Below are positions 38,414 to 48,797 of a DNA stretch of 64,000 nt, one piece after another (position 1 is the first letter of the stretch; the number at the start of each line of letters is the position of its first letter). Under the pieces are notes generated by a model. It was given only the letters and a program-made list of their open reading frames with translations. It was not told where the DNA came from and made no database searches. This DNA comes from Flavobacterium granuli (GTDB lineage Bacteria; Bacteroidota; Bacteroidia; Flavobacteriales; Flavobacteriaceae): NCBI RefSeq assembly GCF_900129705.1, contig NZ_FQWO01000003.1, positions 1-64,000 on the forward strand, read 5' to 3'. The translations under genes were made by a program, and so were the position numbers.

Positions 38414-39520
38414 ATGGATGCAACTTTTACAACAGGAAAGGAACTTCAAAAAATGGATCCCGTTTTTGGACAATTATCATTTGACGATCATGAGCAAGTT
38501 GTATTTTGCAACGACAAAGATACAGGTTTAAAAGCAATTATTGGTATTCATAATTCAGTAATGGGACCTGCTTTAGGAGGAACTCGTATGTTTAATTATG
38601 CGACTGAATGGGATGCATTAAATGATGTTTTGCGTCTTTCTCGTGGAATGACTTATAAAGCAGCCATTACAGGATTAGATATTGGTGGAGGAAAAGCCGT
38701 GATTTTAGGAGATGCCAAAACGCAAAAAACGCCTGAATTGATGCGCAAATTTGGTGAATTTGTACATTCTTTGAGCGGAAGATATATTACAGCTGAAGAT
38801 GTAGGGATGGAAACCAGCGATATGGATACCGTGAGAGATGTGACACCTTATGTAACAGGAATTTCAGAATCAAGAGGCGGATCAGGAAATCCATCTCCTG
38901 TAACTGCTTTTGGGGTTTACATGGGGATGAAAGCTGCGGCCAAGCAACAGTTTGGTTCAGATGTTCTAGCAGGAAAAAAAGTTTTGGTGCAAGGAATTGG
39001 ACACGTAGGAGAAAACTTAGTTGATTATTTGACAAAAGAAGGAGCTGTTGTCACTATTGCTGATATAAACCAAGAAAAACTATACGAAGTAAGTTCTAAG
39101 TACAATGCTAAAATATTTACCGGCGCTGATTTGTATACTGCTGATGTTGATATTTATGCCCCATGTGCTATGGGTGCAACAATAAATGATGATACCGTTT
39201 ACAAAATAAATGCAAAAGTGATTGCTGGTGCGGCCAATAACCAATTAGCAAATGAGAATGTTCACGGTGCAATTTTGCAAGAACGCGGGATTTTATATGC
39301 CCCGGATTTCTTAATTAATGCTGGTGGGATTATCAATGTTTATGCAGAAATTGCCCATTATGACAAGGCCGAAATTATGCGTAGAACAGAAAATATCTAC
39401 AATACAACTTTGGAGATTTTTGATTATGCTATAAAAAATGGAATGACCACCTATAAGGCGGCACTGACCATAGCTCAGAATCGTATCAATCAGAGAAAAA
39501 TAGAGAATAGTAAAAAATAG
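38414..39520 (+). CDS. Leucine/valine (branched-chain amino acid) dehydrogenase
   Basis: 368 residues of the Glu/Leu/Phe/Val dehydrogenase family, NAD-dependent oxidative deamination of branched-chain amino acids. The N-terminal catalytic domain has MGPALGGTRMFNY, MTYKAAITGLDIGGGKAVILGD with the catalytic lysine and AEDVGM; the C-terminal Rossmann domain has VLVQGIGHVGENLVDYL and ends with NAGGIINVYAE. The 368-residue length matches Leu/Val rather than Glu dehydrogenases (about 450). Fits with the HMG-CoA lyase further on, since leucine breakdown passes through both. Confidence 0.92.
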   Translation: MDATFTTGKELQKMDPVFGQLSFDDHEQVVFCNDKDTGLKAIIGIHNSVMGPALGGTRMFNYATEWDALNDVLRLSRGMTYKAAITGLDIGGGKAVILGDAKTQKTPELMRKFGEFVHSLSGRYITAEDVGMETSDMDTVRDVTPYVTGISESRGGSGNPSPVTAFGVYMGMKAAAKQQFGSDVLAGKKVLVQGIGHVGENLVDYLTKEGAVVTIADINQEKLYEVSSKYNAKIFTGADLYTADVDIYAPCAMGATINDDTVYKINAKVIAGAANNQLANENVHGAILQERGILYAPDFLINAGGIINVYAEIAHYDKAEIMRRTENIYNTTLEIFDYAIKNGMTTYKAALTIAQNRINQRKIENSKK

Positions 39521-39542
39521 TTGATTTTTTTAATTCACACTC

Positions 39543-39585
39543 AAAGTCACAGTTTTCATGTACAATTGAAAGCTGTGACTTTTTT
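39543..39585 (+). terminator. Terminator of dehydrogenase gene
   Basis: AAAGTCACAG...CTGTGACTTT with an inner TTTTCA/TGAAA stem, then a T-run. Confidence 0.87.
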
Positions 39586-39658
39586 AGTATAAAACAAAGT
39601 AAATTTGCCGGAAAGCCTTTATTTGAGATTTTAATTTTATTTTAAAAAAGGAAATGCT

Positions 39659-39666
39659 TATTTTTG
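39659..39666 (+). promoter_or_regulatory. -7 promoter element of nusB-yajC
   Basis: TATTTTTG, 30 bases ahead of the GTG start of nusB; it limits how far upstream the start can lie. Confidence 0.6.
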
Positions 39667-39695
39667 CGGACTAATTTTATAAAAGTTCTTACAAG

Positions 39696-40640
39696 GTGGT
39701 AAATAGAAGACACATACGCGTTAAAGTTATGCAATCCATTTATGCGATGCATCAAAACGGTTCTGATAATCTGGAAAAAGAAGAGAAATTCCTTTTTTAT
39801 AGTATCGACAACATTCAAGATTTATACCTTACAATGATCTCTTCGCTGATGGAAATTTGTAAAAAAGAAACTATCTTTTTACATAAATCAAGTCTAAAGC
39901 ATCTTGCAACTCCTGAGGAACGCAAACCCAACGAAAAATTTATAAAAAACAGCATTTTTGAAATTCTTGCTGAAAATAATTCTCTGAGCATCGCCTTAGA
40001 GACCCGTAAAATAAATACTTGGACTTTAAATGATGATTATATTATACTGTTGCTTAACGCAGTTAAGGAAAGTAAAATATATAAGGATTACATGAGTAAT
40101 CCCACGCAATCTTTTGAAGAAGACAGACAGCTTATTGTGGATTTATTCACCGAAGTGATTGTGCCAAATGAGAAATTGTATGAATACCTGGAAGATGATA
40201 AATTAACTTGGATTGATGATATTCCACTGGTTAATACTCATATTATTAAACAATTGAAAGCCATGAAGCCTATCATGGACGACAACTTCAGAGTTCCGAA
40301 AATTTACAAGGATACTGAGGATAAGGAATTCGTTAAGAATTTGTTTAGAAAAACAGTTTTGAACGAAGCCGAATTAGCAAAAGAATTTGTAGACAAAACA
40401 CCAAATTGGGATAGTGAAAGAATTGCCGAAGTGGATACGATCATTCTTAAAATGGCAATTTGCGAATTTTTGAAATTCCCTTCGATTCCTGTAAAAGTGA
40501 CTTTAAATGAATATTTAGAGCTTGCCAAAGAGTATTCTACGCCAAAAAGTAGTATTTTTATCAACGGAATTTTAGATAATTTGGTTAAAGAGCTGGAAGC
40601 CAGTAATAAATTAAATAAAACCGGTCGCGGTTTAATGTAG
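39696..40640 (+). CDS. nusB: Transcription antitermination factor NusB
   Basis: 314 residues, the long Bacteroidetes form; E. coli NusB is 139. NRRHIRVKVMQSIYAMHQ at the start is the classical NusB N-terminus that binds boxA RNA with NusE. The C-terminal half (about 210-300) holds the second part of the fold: WDSERIAEVDTIILKMAICEF and IPVKVTLNEYLELAKEYSTPKSSIFINGILDNL. The middle section is an expansion. GTG is the likely start, as no ATG is available between the promoter and this conserved sequence. Followed by yajC at 30 bp; probably one operon. Needed for rRNA transcription. Confidence 0.94.
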   Translation: MVNRRHIRVKVMQSIYAMHQNGSDNLEKEEKFLFYSIDNIQDLYLTMISSLMEICKKETIFLHKSSLKHLATPEERKPNEKFIKNSIFEILAENNSLSIALETRKINTWTLNDDYIILLLNAVKESKIYKDYMSNPTQSFEEDRQLIVDLFTEVIVPNEKLYEYLEDDKLTWIDDIPLVNTHIIKQLKAMKPIMDDNFRVPKIYKDTEDKEFVKNLFRKTVLNEAELAKEFVDKTPNWDSERIAEVDTIILKMAICEFLKFPSIPVKVTLNEYLELAKEYSTPKSSIFINGILDNLVKELEASNKLNKTGRGLM

Positions 40641-40670
40641 TAGTAATAAATAAAAAAAGATTTTAAAATT

Positions 40671-40943
40671 ATGGAACAATTAACTCAGTTTGCCCCTTTT
40701 TTATTAATGTTTGTAGTAATCTATTTCTTTATGATTAGACCACAACAAAAAAGAGCTAAAAACGAAAAAGAATTTGAAAGCAGCTTAAAAGTAGGCGATA
40801 AAATCGTTACTAAAAGCGGACTTCATGGTAAAGTTGCTGAGCTTGCAGATACTACTGTTGTGATAGAAACAATGGCAGGAAAATTAAAAATGGAGCGTTC
40901 TGCAATTTCTATGGAAATGAGTGCTGCAGTTGCAAAAAAATAA
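40671..40943 (+). CDS. yajC: Preprotein translocase subunit YajC
   Basis: 90 residues. A single N-terminal membrane helix (FAPFLLMFVVIYFFMI) followed by the invariant RPQQKRAKNEKEFESSLKVGDKIVTKSGLHGKV. YajC associates with SecDF in the inner membrane and assists SecYEG export. Terminator follows, shared with the convergent gene. Confidence 0.97.
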   Translation: MEQLTQFAPFLLMFVVIYFFMIRPQQKRAKNEKEFESSLKVGDKIVTKSGLHGKVAELADTTVVIETMAGKLKMERSAISMEMSAAVAKK

Positions 40944-40975
40944 TCCTGAAAGGATCAAGATATAAGCTTAAGCTT

Positions 40976-41009
40976 AAAAAAGCCCTGATTTTTCAGGGCT
41001 TTTTTTTTA
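40976..41009. terminator. Bidirectional terminator after yajC
   Basis: AGCCCTGA-TTTT-TCAGGGCT with A- and T-runs; the T-run overlaps the stop codon of the convergent gene at 41007. Confidence 0.9.
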
Positions 41010-41594
41010 TTTGTATTTGTCATTCAAGCCGATATTTTTTAAAATCATCGGCTTTATTTTTTCTATTCTGGATCGTTTGGTTTCTTCTCTTTTTGCGGTT
41101 TCAATGTATTCGAGAAATTCGTGTTGCTTATACGGAGAGAATTTTTGAAAAGCTTCCGCCAAAGCAATATCTTGTTTCAATTCTTTATTAAAAAAATCAG
41201 AAACAATCTTTTCTTTTTTTTCAGGTTTGGATCTTTTTCCTTGCTTTTCATTTTCAATTGCCTCGAAAATATAATTCAAAACCTCTTTTTCATTGACTTC
41301 TTCCTTAGATGAAAAACGCCATTGTCTTAAAGATTTAGTGATTCCTTCTTGTGCATTGACTAATACTTTTCTTTTGTCTTTGAGAAAAACACCGTTAAAA
41401 AACCAAATCGTAAAATAATTTTTAAATCCTCCTATTCCCACTACATTTTTTCCGTTGAGCACATAAACGGTTCCGCCCCATTTTGTAGTTTCAACAAGTT
41501 CTGTTTTATCAAGAATTGATTTCAAAAGAATTAATTCTTCTGACCATTGATTGATCTTGTTCCAGGAAGATGTGTTGGCTTTTGGAGTATCCAA
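41007..41594 (-). CDS. YdeI/OmpD-associated (DUF1801-like) protein
   Basis: 195 residues. The N-terminal 110 residues have a DUF1801 pattern (ETTKWGGTVYVLNGKNVVGIGGFKNY, TIWFFNGVFL), and the C-terminal part has the OmdA-type motif LAEAFQKFSPYKQHEFLEYIETAKREETKRSRIEK. Function unknown; such proteins appear in stress and antibiotic-response contexts. Its start codon directly follows the pepT stop with no gap, so it is translated from the pepT message. Confidence 0.88.
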   Translation of the reverse strand: MDTPKANTSSWNKINQWSEELILLKSILDKTELVETTKWGGTVYVLNGKNVVGIGGFKNYFTIWFFNGVFLKDKRKVLVNAQEGITKSLRQWRFSSKEEVNEKEVLNYIFEAIENEKQGKRSKPEKKEKIVSDFFNKELKQDIALAEAFQKFSPYKQHEFLEYIETAKREETKRSRIEKIKPMILKNIGLNDKYK

Positions 41595-42872
41595 TTATTT
41601 TTTCTTTTTGGATTTTGAGACTTCTAGTCCAAAGTTGGGCATTGTCGTTAATTCAGCGATTTTCATAATTACGTTTACCGCTTTTTGCATGCTTTCTACA
41701 GGAATATATTCGTATTTTCCGTGGAAATTGTGCCCACCAGCAAAAATATTAGGACAAGGCAATCCCATGTAGGACAATTGAGAGCCATCAGTTCCACCAC
41801 GAATTGGTTTTATTAATGGTTTGATATCAAGTTCTTTCATGGCTTTTTCAGCAATGTCTACAATATGTTTTACAGGAGTTACCTTTTCTTTCATATTGTA
41901 ATATTGATCTTTGATTTCGGCTGTAACGATATCTTCACCAAATTGTTTTGCAAATTTCTTGTTGATTTTTCGGGTGATTTTTTCGATCAATTCTTTGCGT
42001 TTTTCGAACTTTTTCTTGCTGTGGTCTCTAATGATTAATTCCAAAACGGTTTCTTCGATGCTTCCCGTTAGGTGGTGAACATGGAAAAAACCTTCATAAC
42101 CTTTGGTTTCTTGTGGGGTTTCTCCTTGAGGTAAAGCATTGATAAAATCATTGGCAATCAACATAGAGTTGATCATTTTTCCTTTGGCATAACCGGGATG
42201 AACACTTTTTCCTTTGAAGGTGATTTTGGCTCCAGCCGCATTAAAGTTTTCATATTCTAATTCGCCTACTTGGCTTCCGTCCATGGTATATGCCCAGTCC
42301 GCGCCAAATTTTTCTACATCAAAATGATGCGCTCCGCGACCAATTTCTTCATCTGGCGTGAAACCAACTCTAATTTTTCCGTGTTTGATTTCTGGATTTT
42401 GGATTAGGAATTCCATTGCGGTTACAATTTCGGTAATTCCAGCTTTGTCATCTGCTCCCAGTAAGGTAGTTCCGTCAGTAGTAATCAAAGTTTGTCCTTT
42501 GTAAAGCAATAAATCTTTGAAATAACTCGGCGATAAAATGATGTTTTGTTCAGCGTTTAATACGATGTCTTTTCCATCATAATTCGGGATAATTTGTGGT
42601 TTTACATTAGCACCGGTAAAATCTGGAGTAGTATCAAAGTGAGAAATAAAACCAATAGTAGGTACCTCATGGTCTACATTGCTTGGCAATGTGGCCATAA
42701 TGTATGCTTTGTTGTCTATGGTAACGTCTTGCATACCAATAGCTTTTAGTTCTTCTACTAATTTATTGGCTAGATCCCATTGTTTTGCTGTGCTTGGTGT
42801 TGTATTTGAATTTGGATCTGATTCCGTGTCAATGGTTACATAACTGATGAAACGGTCTGTAATATGTTGCAT
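41595..42872 (-). CDS. pepT: Peptidase T (tripeptide aminopeptidase)
   Basis: 425 residues of the M20 metallopeptidase family; removes the N-terminal residue from tripeptides in the cytoplasm. Two-zinc site residues: [12 protein letters not shown] (His/Asp), [26 protein letters not shown] (catalytic Glu pair), [13 protein letters not shown], and [17 protein letters not shown] near the C-terminus. Length is normal, with a Lys-rich tail. -7 box at 42896-42903. Confidence 0.96.
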   Translation of the reverse strand: MQHITDRFISYVTIDTESDPNSNTTPSTAKQWDLANKLVEELKAIGMQDVTIDNKAYIMATLPSNVDHEVPTIGFISHFDTTPDFTGANVKPQIIPNYDGKDIVLNAEQNIILSPSYFKDLLLYKGQTLITTDGTTLLGADDKAGITEIVTAMEFLIQNPEIKHGKIRVGFTPDEEIGRGAHHFDVEKFGADWAYTMDGSQVGELEYENFNAAGAKITFKGKSVHPGYAKGKMINSMLIANDFINALPQGETPQETKGYEGFFHVHHLTGSIEETVLELIIRDHSKKKFEKRKELIEKITRKINKKFAKQFGEDIVTAEIKDQYYNMKEKVTPVKHIVDIAEKAMKELDIKPLIKPIRGGTDGSQLSYMGLPCPNIFAGGHNFHGKYEYIPVESMQKAVNVIMKIAELTTMPNFGLEVSKSKKKK

Positions 42873-42895
42873 AAATTGTTTTTTTTAATGAAGTA

Positions 42896-42903
42896 CAAAT
42901 ATA
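42896..42903 (-). promoter_or_regulatory. -7 promoter element of pepT
   Basis: TATATTTG on the minus strand, 24 bases ahead of the start codon. Confidence 0.6.
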
Positions 42904-43043
42904 AGGTTTATTTGTAAAATGAGCTTTTTGAAGGGAATTGTTGTTTTTTATGATGACATTCTTTTTTTTGGAGTTGAAAAGCTTAGATAATTGTCAAAAG
43001 AATAAATTAGTTTCTAAATATTTAATTATCGACTAGATAGTTT

Positions 43044-43051
43044 TACTTTTG
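43044..43051 (+). promoter_or_regulatory. -7 promoter element of pyrD
   Basis: TACTTTTG, 20 bases ahead of the ATG. Confidence 0.62.
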
Positions 43052-43070
43052 CAGCACCAACACAATAAAC

Positions 43071-44093
43071 ATGTATAAATTAATAATTCGCCCGATACTT
43101 TTTTGTTTTGATCCAGAAAAAGTACATTATTTTACTTTCTCATTAATTCGATTTACGTCTAAAATCCCTGGATTTACGTCTATTTTTAAATCCCTTTATT
43201 TGGTAGAGGACAAACGATTGGAAACCGAAGTCTTTGGATTAAAATTTAAAAATCCTGTGGGCTTAGCTGCCGGTTTTGACAAAGATGCCAAGTTGTATAA
43301 GGAGTTGTCTAATTTTGGTTTTGGATTTATCGAAATAGGAACCTTAACACCAAAAGGTCAGGAGGGAAATCCAAAGAAACGTTTGTTCCGTCTCAAAGAA
43401 GATTCGGCCATCATCAATAGAATGGGATTTAATAACGGTGGAGTTCTTGAAGCGGTAGAGCGATTAAAAACAAACAATGGTGTTTTGATAGGTGGAAATA
43501 TTGGAAAAAATAAATTGACTCCAAACGAAGAGGCAACATCGGATTATGAAATCTGTTTTGACGCTTTGTACGATTATGTTGATTATTTTGTGGTGAATGT
43601 AAGCTCACCTAATACGCCAAATCTTCGCGCTTTGCAGGATAAAGAACCTTTGACCCAATTATTACAAACACTTCAAAATAAGAATTTGGCCAAGCCAAAG
43701 CAAAAACCAATTCTGTTGAAAATTGCTCCGGATTTGACTGATGAACAATTATTGGATATTATCGATATTGTAAAAGAAACTCAGATTTCGGGAGTGATTG
43801 CGACTAATACAACTATTTCAAGAGAAGGTTTGCAGTCTGAAAATAAGACTGAAGCAGGAGGTTTGTCTGGAAAACCTTTGACAAAAAGATCCACGGAAGT
43901 TATTCGTTTTTTATCACAAAAAAGCAATAAAGCTTTTCCTATCATTGGTGTGGGGGGAATCCATTCTGCCGATGATGCAATCGAAAAACTGGAGGCTGGC
44001 GCTAGTTTAGTGCAATTGTATACTGGTTTTATTTATGAAGGACCTGCTTTGGTAAAAGCAATTAATAAAAAGATTTTAGAAAGATTGAGGTAA
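43071..44093 (+). CDS. pyrD: Quinone-dependent dihydroorotate dehydrogenase
   Basis: 340 residues, class 2 enzyme: oxidises dihydroorotate to orotate in UMP synthesis with FMN, passing electrons to menaquinone at the membrane. The N-terminal helices ([19 protein letters not shown]) form the membrane-associated quinone tunnel. FMN and substrate motifs: [39 protein letters not shown] with the catalytic Ser, [11 protein letters not shown] and [28 protein letters not shown]. Confidence 0.97.
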   Translation: MYKLIIRPILFCFDPEKVHYFTFSLIRFTSKIPGFTSIFKSLYLVEDKRLETEVFGLKFKNPVGLAAGFDKDAKLYKELSNFGFGFIEIGTLTPKGQEGNPKKRLFRLKEDSAIINRMGFNNGGVLEAVERLKTNNGVLIGGNIGKNKLTPNEEATSDYEICFDALYDYVDYFVVNVSSPNTPNLRALQDKEPLTQLLQTLQNKNLAKPKQKPILLKIAPDLTDEQLLDIIDIVKETQISGVIATNTTISREGLQSENKTEAGGLSGKPLTKRSTEVIRFLSQKSNKAFPIIGVGGIHSADDAIEKLEAGASLVQLYTGFIYEGPALVKAINKKILERLR

Positions 44094-44123
44094 TTCTTCC
44101 TTTCTGGTACCATAAAATAGTTC

Positions 44124-44165
44124 AAAAAGGGACGATGGAAATGAATTTTCATCGTCCCTTTTTTG
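44124..44165 (+). terminator. Terminator of pyrD
   Basis: AAAAAGGGACGATG...CATCGTCCCTTTTTT hairpin with T-run. Confidence 0.9.
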
Positions 44166-44283
44166 TTTAGGATCGTATTGAAGATTTATTCTAAAGTGAG
44201 ATTTATCAAATTTTGAGTCAATTTGCTGAAATTTAAAATGGATAATTTAGAATTGATAATTGTTTTGCTATCTTTGAAAACCT

Positions 44284-45147
44284 ATGGAACCAATAAAAAT
44301 TATAGAATGTCCGCGTGATGCCATGCAAGGTATTAAGCCTTTTATTCCTACAGAAAGAAAGGTCGCTTACATACAATCTTTACTGCGTGTGGGCTTTGAT
44401 TCTATTGATTTTGGGAGTTTTGTTTCGCCAAAAGCAATTCCGCAAATGCAGGATACAGCCGAAGTTTTGGCACAACTGGATTTGTCTCAAACCACAAGTA
44501 AATTGCTGGCGATAATTGCCAATACTAAAGGAGCCGAAATTGCTTCTGCGCATGCAGAGATCCAGTATTTAGGTTTTCCATTTTCTATTTCTGAGAATTT
44601 TCAAATGCGAAATACGCATAAAACAATAGCCGAATCTTTAATCAGCCTGCAAGAAATTCTGGAAATTGCTACTAAAAGCAATAAGGAAGTGGTTGCTTAT
44701 TTGTCTATGGGTTTTGGTAATCCGTATGGTGATCCTTGGAATGTGGAGATTGTGGGGGATTGGACTGAGAAATTATCTAATATGGGAGTGAAGATTCTAT
44801 CGCTTTCAGATACTGTGGGAAGTTCGACTCCAGATGTGATCCAGTATTTGTTTTCGAATTTAATTCCAAAATATCCTCAAATTGAATTTGGTGCCCATTT
44901 GCATAGCACAGCTGATAAATGGTTTGAAAAAATCGATGCTGCCTATAAAGCGGGTTGTCGCCGTTACGATGGTGCGATTCAGGGATTTGGCGGTTGTCCC
45001 ATGGCTAAGGACGATTTGACAGGAAATATGCCTACGGAAAAATTATTGTCTTATTTTACGGCAAATAAAGAAAATACTAAACTGAATCCTTTGAGTTTTG
45101 AAAGTGCTTATAATGAAGCTTCTAAATTATTTGGAGAGTTTCATTAG
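44284..45147 (+). CDS. Hydroxymethylglutaryl-CoA lyase
   Basis: 287 residues. Splits HMG-CoA to acetoacetate and acetyl-CoA, the last step of leucine catabolism. A TIM-barrel with CPRDAMQGIKPFIPTERK (the catalytic Arg and Asp), SLSDTVGSSTPDVI, EFGAHLHSTADKW with the metal His-x-His, and the active-site loop DGAIQGFGGCPMAKDDLTGN with the catalytic Cys. Two genes for surface proteins follow at 29 bp and with a 4-base overlap, an unexpected trio. Confidence 0.95.
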   Translation: MEPIKIIECPRDAMQGIKPFIPTERKVAYIQSLLRVGFDSIDFGSFVSPKAIPQMQDTAEVLAQLDLSQTTSKLLAIIANTKGAEIASAHAEIQYLGFPFSISENFQMRNTHKTIAESLISLQEILEIATKSNKEVVAYLSMGFGNPYGDPWNVEIVGDWTEKLSNMGVKILSLSDTVGSSTPDVIQYLFSNLIPKYPQIEFGAHLHSTADKWFEKIDAAYKAGCRRYDGAIQGFGGCPMAKDDLTGNMPTEKLLSYFTANKENTKLNPLSFESAYNEASKLFGEFH

Positions 45148-45176
45148 GGACAATTTTTTACAATTATAAATAGAAA

Positions 45177-45728
45177 ATGAAATTATACCGCTTACATAAA
45201 ATTTTACTGACGCTGTTGCTGGCCATCTTTTTTTCTTCTTGTAGCAGTGATTTAGATTTTAATCAAGTCAATAACTTGAAAATAGAACCTGTTGTTGTGG
45301 CTAATCTAAGCTATTTTGATCTTCCTGCCAATGCTTTTGTCGAGAATGGAATAGAATCTGATGTGGCTTTCCAAGCACTGGATTTTGATCTTTTTCGAGA
45401 TAAATATTTTAGAAGTTATTTGCAAAGAGCCGATTTTTCCTTTGAAATGACTAATACTATAAATAGGGCTTTTCGACTTAATATTATTTTATTTAATCAA
45501 AATGATCAGCCTCTTTATACTATTCCTTTTAGTGTTCCTGCTTATGCGGGAAATGCTGTTGTTGTAAGTAAAACGGATATTTTTGAAGGTGTTAAATTAG
45601 ATTTATTGAAAAGTTCCAAAAAAATGGGTTTTCTAATTGTAATGGCTTCAGGGCCTGTTTTGAATGAGAATAGTGTGGGAAGTTTAAAAATGCGTTCTAG
45701 CGCAACCGTTTATTTGACAATAGAATGA
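45177..45728 (+). CDS. Putative lipoprotein of unknown function
   Basis: 183 residues. Signal peptide with hydrophobic core ILLTLLLAIFFSSC and Cys22 as the lipidation site. The mature part is beta-rich (RADFSFEMTNTINRAFRLNIILFN, GNAVVVSKTDIFEGVKLDLLK) and looks like an immunoglobulin-like domain. No known family recognised. Its stop codon overlaps the start of the next gene (ATGA), so the two are translationally coupled; the DUF5723 protein is its likely partner. Confidence 0.8.
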   Translation: MKLYRLHKILLTLLLAIFFSSCSSDLDFNQVNNLKIEPVVVANLSYFDLPANAFVENGIESDVAFQALDFDLFRDKYFRSYLQRADFSFEMTNTINRAFRLNIILFNQNDQPLYTIPFSVPAYAGNAVVVSKTDIFEGVKLDLLKSSKKMGFLIVMASGPVLNENSVGSLKMRSSATVYLTIE

Positions 45729-47122
45729 GAAAAACCTATTTATTTTTGCTTCTATTGGTATCGATTAGTTGCTTAGCCCAAAACAAACAAGTTTTGTATA
45801 ATTTCACCTCGGTTCCTCAGTCCTTATTGGTTAATCCGGGAGCTGATTTTAAGTATCAATATTATTTTGGAGTTCCAATGCTCTCCGGGGTTTCTGCCAA
45901 TATGGGATCTACCGGATTTTCAGCTTATGATTTATTCGCTAATAACGGAGTCGATTTCAATACTAAATTGCGGGATGTTGTTTTTTCGACCACAAGAAAA
46001 GATCATTTGGCATTAAATGAGCAACTCGAAATTTTTAATGGTGGTTTTAAACTAGGGGATTGGTTCGAAAACAAAGGTTATATCTCGTTTGGAATGTATC
46101 AGGAATTTGATTTTTGGAGCTATATGCCTAAGGACTTAGCTATTCTTGCTTTGGATGGAAACAAAGATTATATAGGAAAGGTATTCAATTTAGGGGATTT
46201 AAGTGTAAAATCAGAGGTGGTTTCAGTTTTGCACGTGGGTTACCATAAAAATGTTTCTGAAAAATTGATCCTTGGAGCGAGAGCAAAAATTTATTCCAGC
46301 GCTTTTAATGCCACTTCCACTAAGAACTCAGGATATATTTATACGATTCCCGGTACGACAACGGCTTATGAGCAACTTATTTATTCGCGTTTGAGACTCA
46401 ATACCTCTGGAATCGCTCAATTTACTGCTGAAGATTATGACGGAGATATAGCTCGTGATATTAGGAAAAAAGCACTTTTTGGTGGAGACTTGGGACTTGG
46501 TTTCGATGTAGGATTTACGTATTACCCGCAAAAAAACATGCAGTTGACAGCCAGTATAATTGATGTAGGTTTTATAAAACACAGTAAGAATGTTGAGAAT
46601 TATACTTATGAAGGGTTTTATAAATATGAGGGAATGAACCCTAATTTTAGTACGGGAGGTTCAGTAGAGAATGTCTATGACGAGTTCAAGAATGCCATTC
46701 CTTTGGATACATTATATACCAAATATACGACTTGGAGACCTACAAAGTTGAACGCTTCTTATCAATATTCTTTTGGAACTAGAAGAGACGAAGACTGTGT
46801 GTGTACCGGTCAGGATAAAGAGTATAAAAATGCAGTGGGCGCTCAGTTGTTTATGATGAGTACGCCAAGAACTCCAATAACAGCTTTAACGGCCTATTAT
46901 AGAAGAAGTGTTTTTAATAAGATGCAAATGAAAGCGACTTATACCTTAGATTCGTATTCCTCCAAAAATATAGGTTTAGGATTATCGGCTGATTTAGGGA
47001 AATTTAATATGTATTTCATGGCAGATAATCTTTTGGAATACAAAGATCTTTCGAAAGCCAATAGTCTGTCCTTTCAATTTGGATTTAATTTTATTTTTAA
47101 AGACAGCAATGAACCGTATTAA
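45725..47122 (+). CDS. DUF5723-like outer-membrane beta-barrel protein
   Basis: 465 residues. Signal peptide (TYLFLLLLVSISCLAQ), then repeated alternating strands with aromatic girdles (FSAYDLFANNGVDFNTKL, GYISFGMYQEFDFWSYM, AVGAQLFMMSTPRT) and a C-terminus ending in FNFIFKDSNEPY. The layout fits DUF5723 barrels and the general conserved outer-membrane proteins of Bacteroidetes, with an internal CVCTG pair (about 359-363) that is unusual. Coupled to the lipoprotein gene by a 4-base overlap. Function unknown. Confidence 0.82.
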   Translation: MRKTYLFLLLLVSISCLAQNKQVLYNFTSVPQSLLVNPGADFKYQYYFGVPMLSGVSANMGSTGFSAYDLFANNGVDFNTKLRDVVFSTTRKDHLALNEQLEIFNGGFKLGDWFENKGYISFGMYQEFDFWSYMPKDLAILALDGNKDYIGKVFNLGDLSVKSEVVSVLHVGYHKNVSEKLILGARAKIYSSAFNATSTKNSGYIYTIPGTTTAYEQLIYSRLRLNTSGIAQFTAEDYDGDIARDIRKKALFGGDLGLGFDVGFTYYPQKNMQLTASIIDVGFIKHSKNVENYTYEGFYKYEGMNPNFSTGGSVENVYDEFKNAIPLDTLYTKYTTWRPTKLNASYQYSFGTRRDEDCVCTGQDKEYKNAVGAQLFMMSTPRTPITALTAYYRRSVFNKMQMKATYTLDSYSSKNIGLGLSADLGKFNMYFMADNLLEYKDLSKANSLSFQFGFNFIFKDSNEPY

Positions 47123-47269
47123 TTAGTTTGTTTTTCGGAATTGATGTTTGCTTTATTTTGTTATGAAGTGTTCGTGAGAAATGGTTTTCAAAAATGATAA
47201 AAGACTGTTTTCAAATGCTTAATTTCAAAGGATTGTTTTTCTTCTCTTTTTTAAATTAAAATAATTTGC

Positions 47270-47277
47270 TATATTTG
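47270..47277 (+). promoter_or_regulatory. -7 promoter element of guaB
   Basis: TATATTTG, 27 bases ahead of the ATG. Confidence 0.6.
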
Positions 47278-47303
47278 CACGCAATTCAACTAGAAATTGC
47301 AAC

Positions 47304-48776
47304 ATGATAGCACACAGCTCAAAGATTATCGGTGAAGGTTTAACTTACGATGATGTATTATTAGTTCCTAACTACTCCAATGTGCTTCCTCGCGAAGTGA
47401 GCATTCAATCCAAATTTTCAAAAAACATATCGCTTAACGTTCCTATCGTATCCGCAGCTATGGATACTGTTACCGAAAGTGCTATGGCAATTGCTATGGC
47501 TCAAGAAGGTGGAATAGGTGTTTTACATAAAAACATGACTATCGAGCAACAAGCTGCCAAAGTACGTAAAGTAAAACGTGCCGAATCAGGGATGATCATC
47601 GATCCGGTTACTTTACCACTTACTTCTACTGTAGCTGATGCAAAAAATGCGATGAAAGAATTTGGAATTGGTGGAATTCCTATCGTGGATGAAAACAAAA
47701 TTCTAAGAGGGATTGTTACCAATCGTGATTTGCGTTTTGAAAAAAACAGTTCCAGACCTATTGTTGAGGTAATGACCAAAGAAAATTTGGTTACCGTTGC
47801 CGAAGGTACTTCTTTAGAGCAAGCCGAAGTGGTTTTGCAAGGACACAAAATTGAAAAACTACCTGTGATTAATGCAGCTAATGAATTAGTAGGATTAATC
47901 ACTTTTAGAGATATTACTAAATTAACTCAAAAACCAATTGCCAACAAAGACGTTTACGGACGTTTGCGTGTTGCGGCAGCCATTGGTGTTACTGGTGATG
48001 CAGTAGATAGAGCAGAAGCTTTGGTAAACGCCGGAGTAGATGCTATTATTATTGATACCGCTCACGGACATACGCAAGGTGTGGTAAATGTATTGAAAGA
48101 AGTAAAAGCCAAGTTTCCTCAAATAGATGTTATTGTAGGTAATATTGCTACTCCAGAAGCCGCTAGATTCTTAGTGGAAAATGGTGCCGATGGGGTAAAA
48201 GTAGGAATTGGACCAGGTTCTATTTGTACTACTCGTATCGTTGCAGGTGTTGGTTTTCCTCAGTTTTCAGCTGTTTTAGAAGTGGCAGCAGCCTTAAAAG
48301 GTACAGGGATTCCTGTAATTGCTGATGGTGGAATTCGTTACACAGGAGATATCCCGAAAGCAATAGCCGCAGGAGCTGATTGTGTGATGCTAGGATCTCT
48401 TCTTGCAGGAACTAAAGAATCTCCGGGAGAAACTATTATTTTCGAAGGAAGAAAATTCAAATCATATAGAGGAATGGGTTCTGTTGAAGCCATGCAAGGT
48501 GGGTCAAAAGACCGTTATTTCCAGGATGTTGAAGATGATGTAAAAAAACTGGTTCCGGAAGGAATTGTGGGACGTGTTCCTTACAAAGGAGAATTGAACG
48601 AAAGTATGTTGCAGTTCATTGGAGGACTTCGCGCCGGAATGGGATACTGTGGTGCTAAAGATATTCCTACATTACAGGAAACCGGACGTTTTGTTCGTAT
48701 TACCGCAAGTGGGATTAATGAGAGTCATCCGCACAATGTTACCATTACAAAAGAAGCGCCTAATTATTCCAGATAA
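47304..48776 (+). CDS. guaB: IMP dehydrogenase
   Basis: 490 residues. Oxidises IMP to XMP with NAD, committing purines to GMP. Barrel with [21 protein letters not shown]; two CBS domains inserted at about 98-205 (regulatory adenylate binding); catalytic Cys308 in [17 protein letters not shown]; flap motif [11 protein letters not shown]. Single gene; terminator follows, shared with the antiporter gene. Confidence 0.98.
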   Translation: MIAHSSKIIGEGLTYDDVLLVPNYSNVLPREVSIQSKFSKNISLNVPIVSAAMDTVTESAMAIAMAQEGGIGVLHKNMTIEQQAAKVRKVKRAESGMIIDPVTLPLTSTVADAKNAMKEFGIGGIPIVDENKILRGIVTNRDLRFEKNSSRPIVEVMTKENLVTVAEGTSLEQAEVVLQGHKIEKLPVINAANELVGLITFRDITKLTQKPIANKDVYGRLRVAAAIGVTGDAVDRAEALVNAGVDAIIIDTAHGHTQGVVNVLKEVKAKFPQIDVIVGNIATPEAARFLVENGADGVKVGIGPGSICTTRIVAGVGFPQFSAVLEVAAALKGTGIPVIADGGIRYTGDIPKAIAAGADCVMLGSLLAGTKESPGETIIFEGRKFKSYRGMGSVEAMQGGSKDRYFQDVEDDVKKLVPEGIVGRVPYKGELNESMLQFIGGLRAGMGYCGAKDIPTLQETGRFVRITASGINESHPHNVTITKEAPNYSR

Positions 48777-48797
48777 TTTTTTAGCTTATAAAATATA

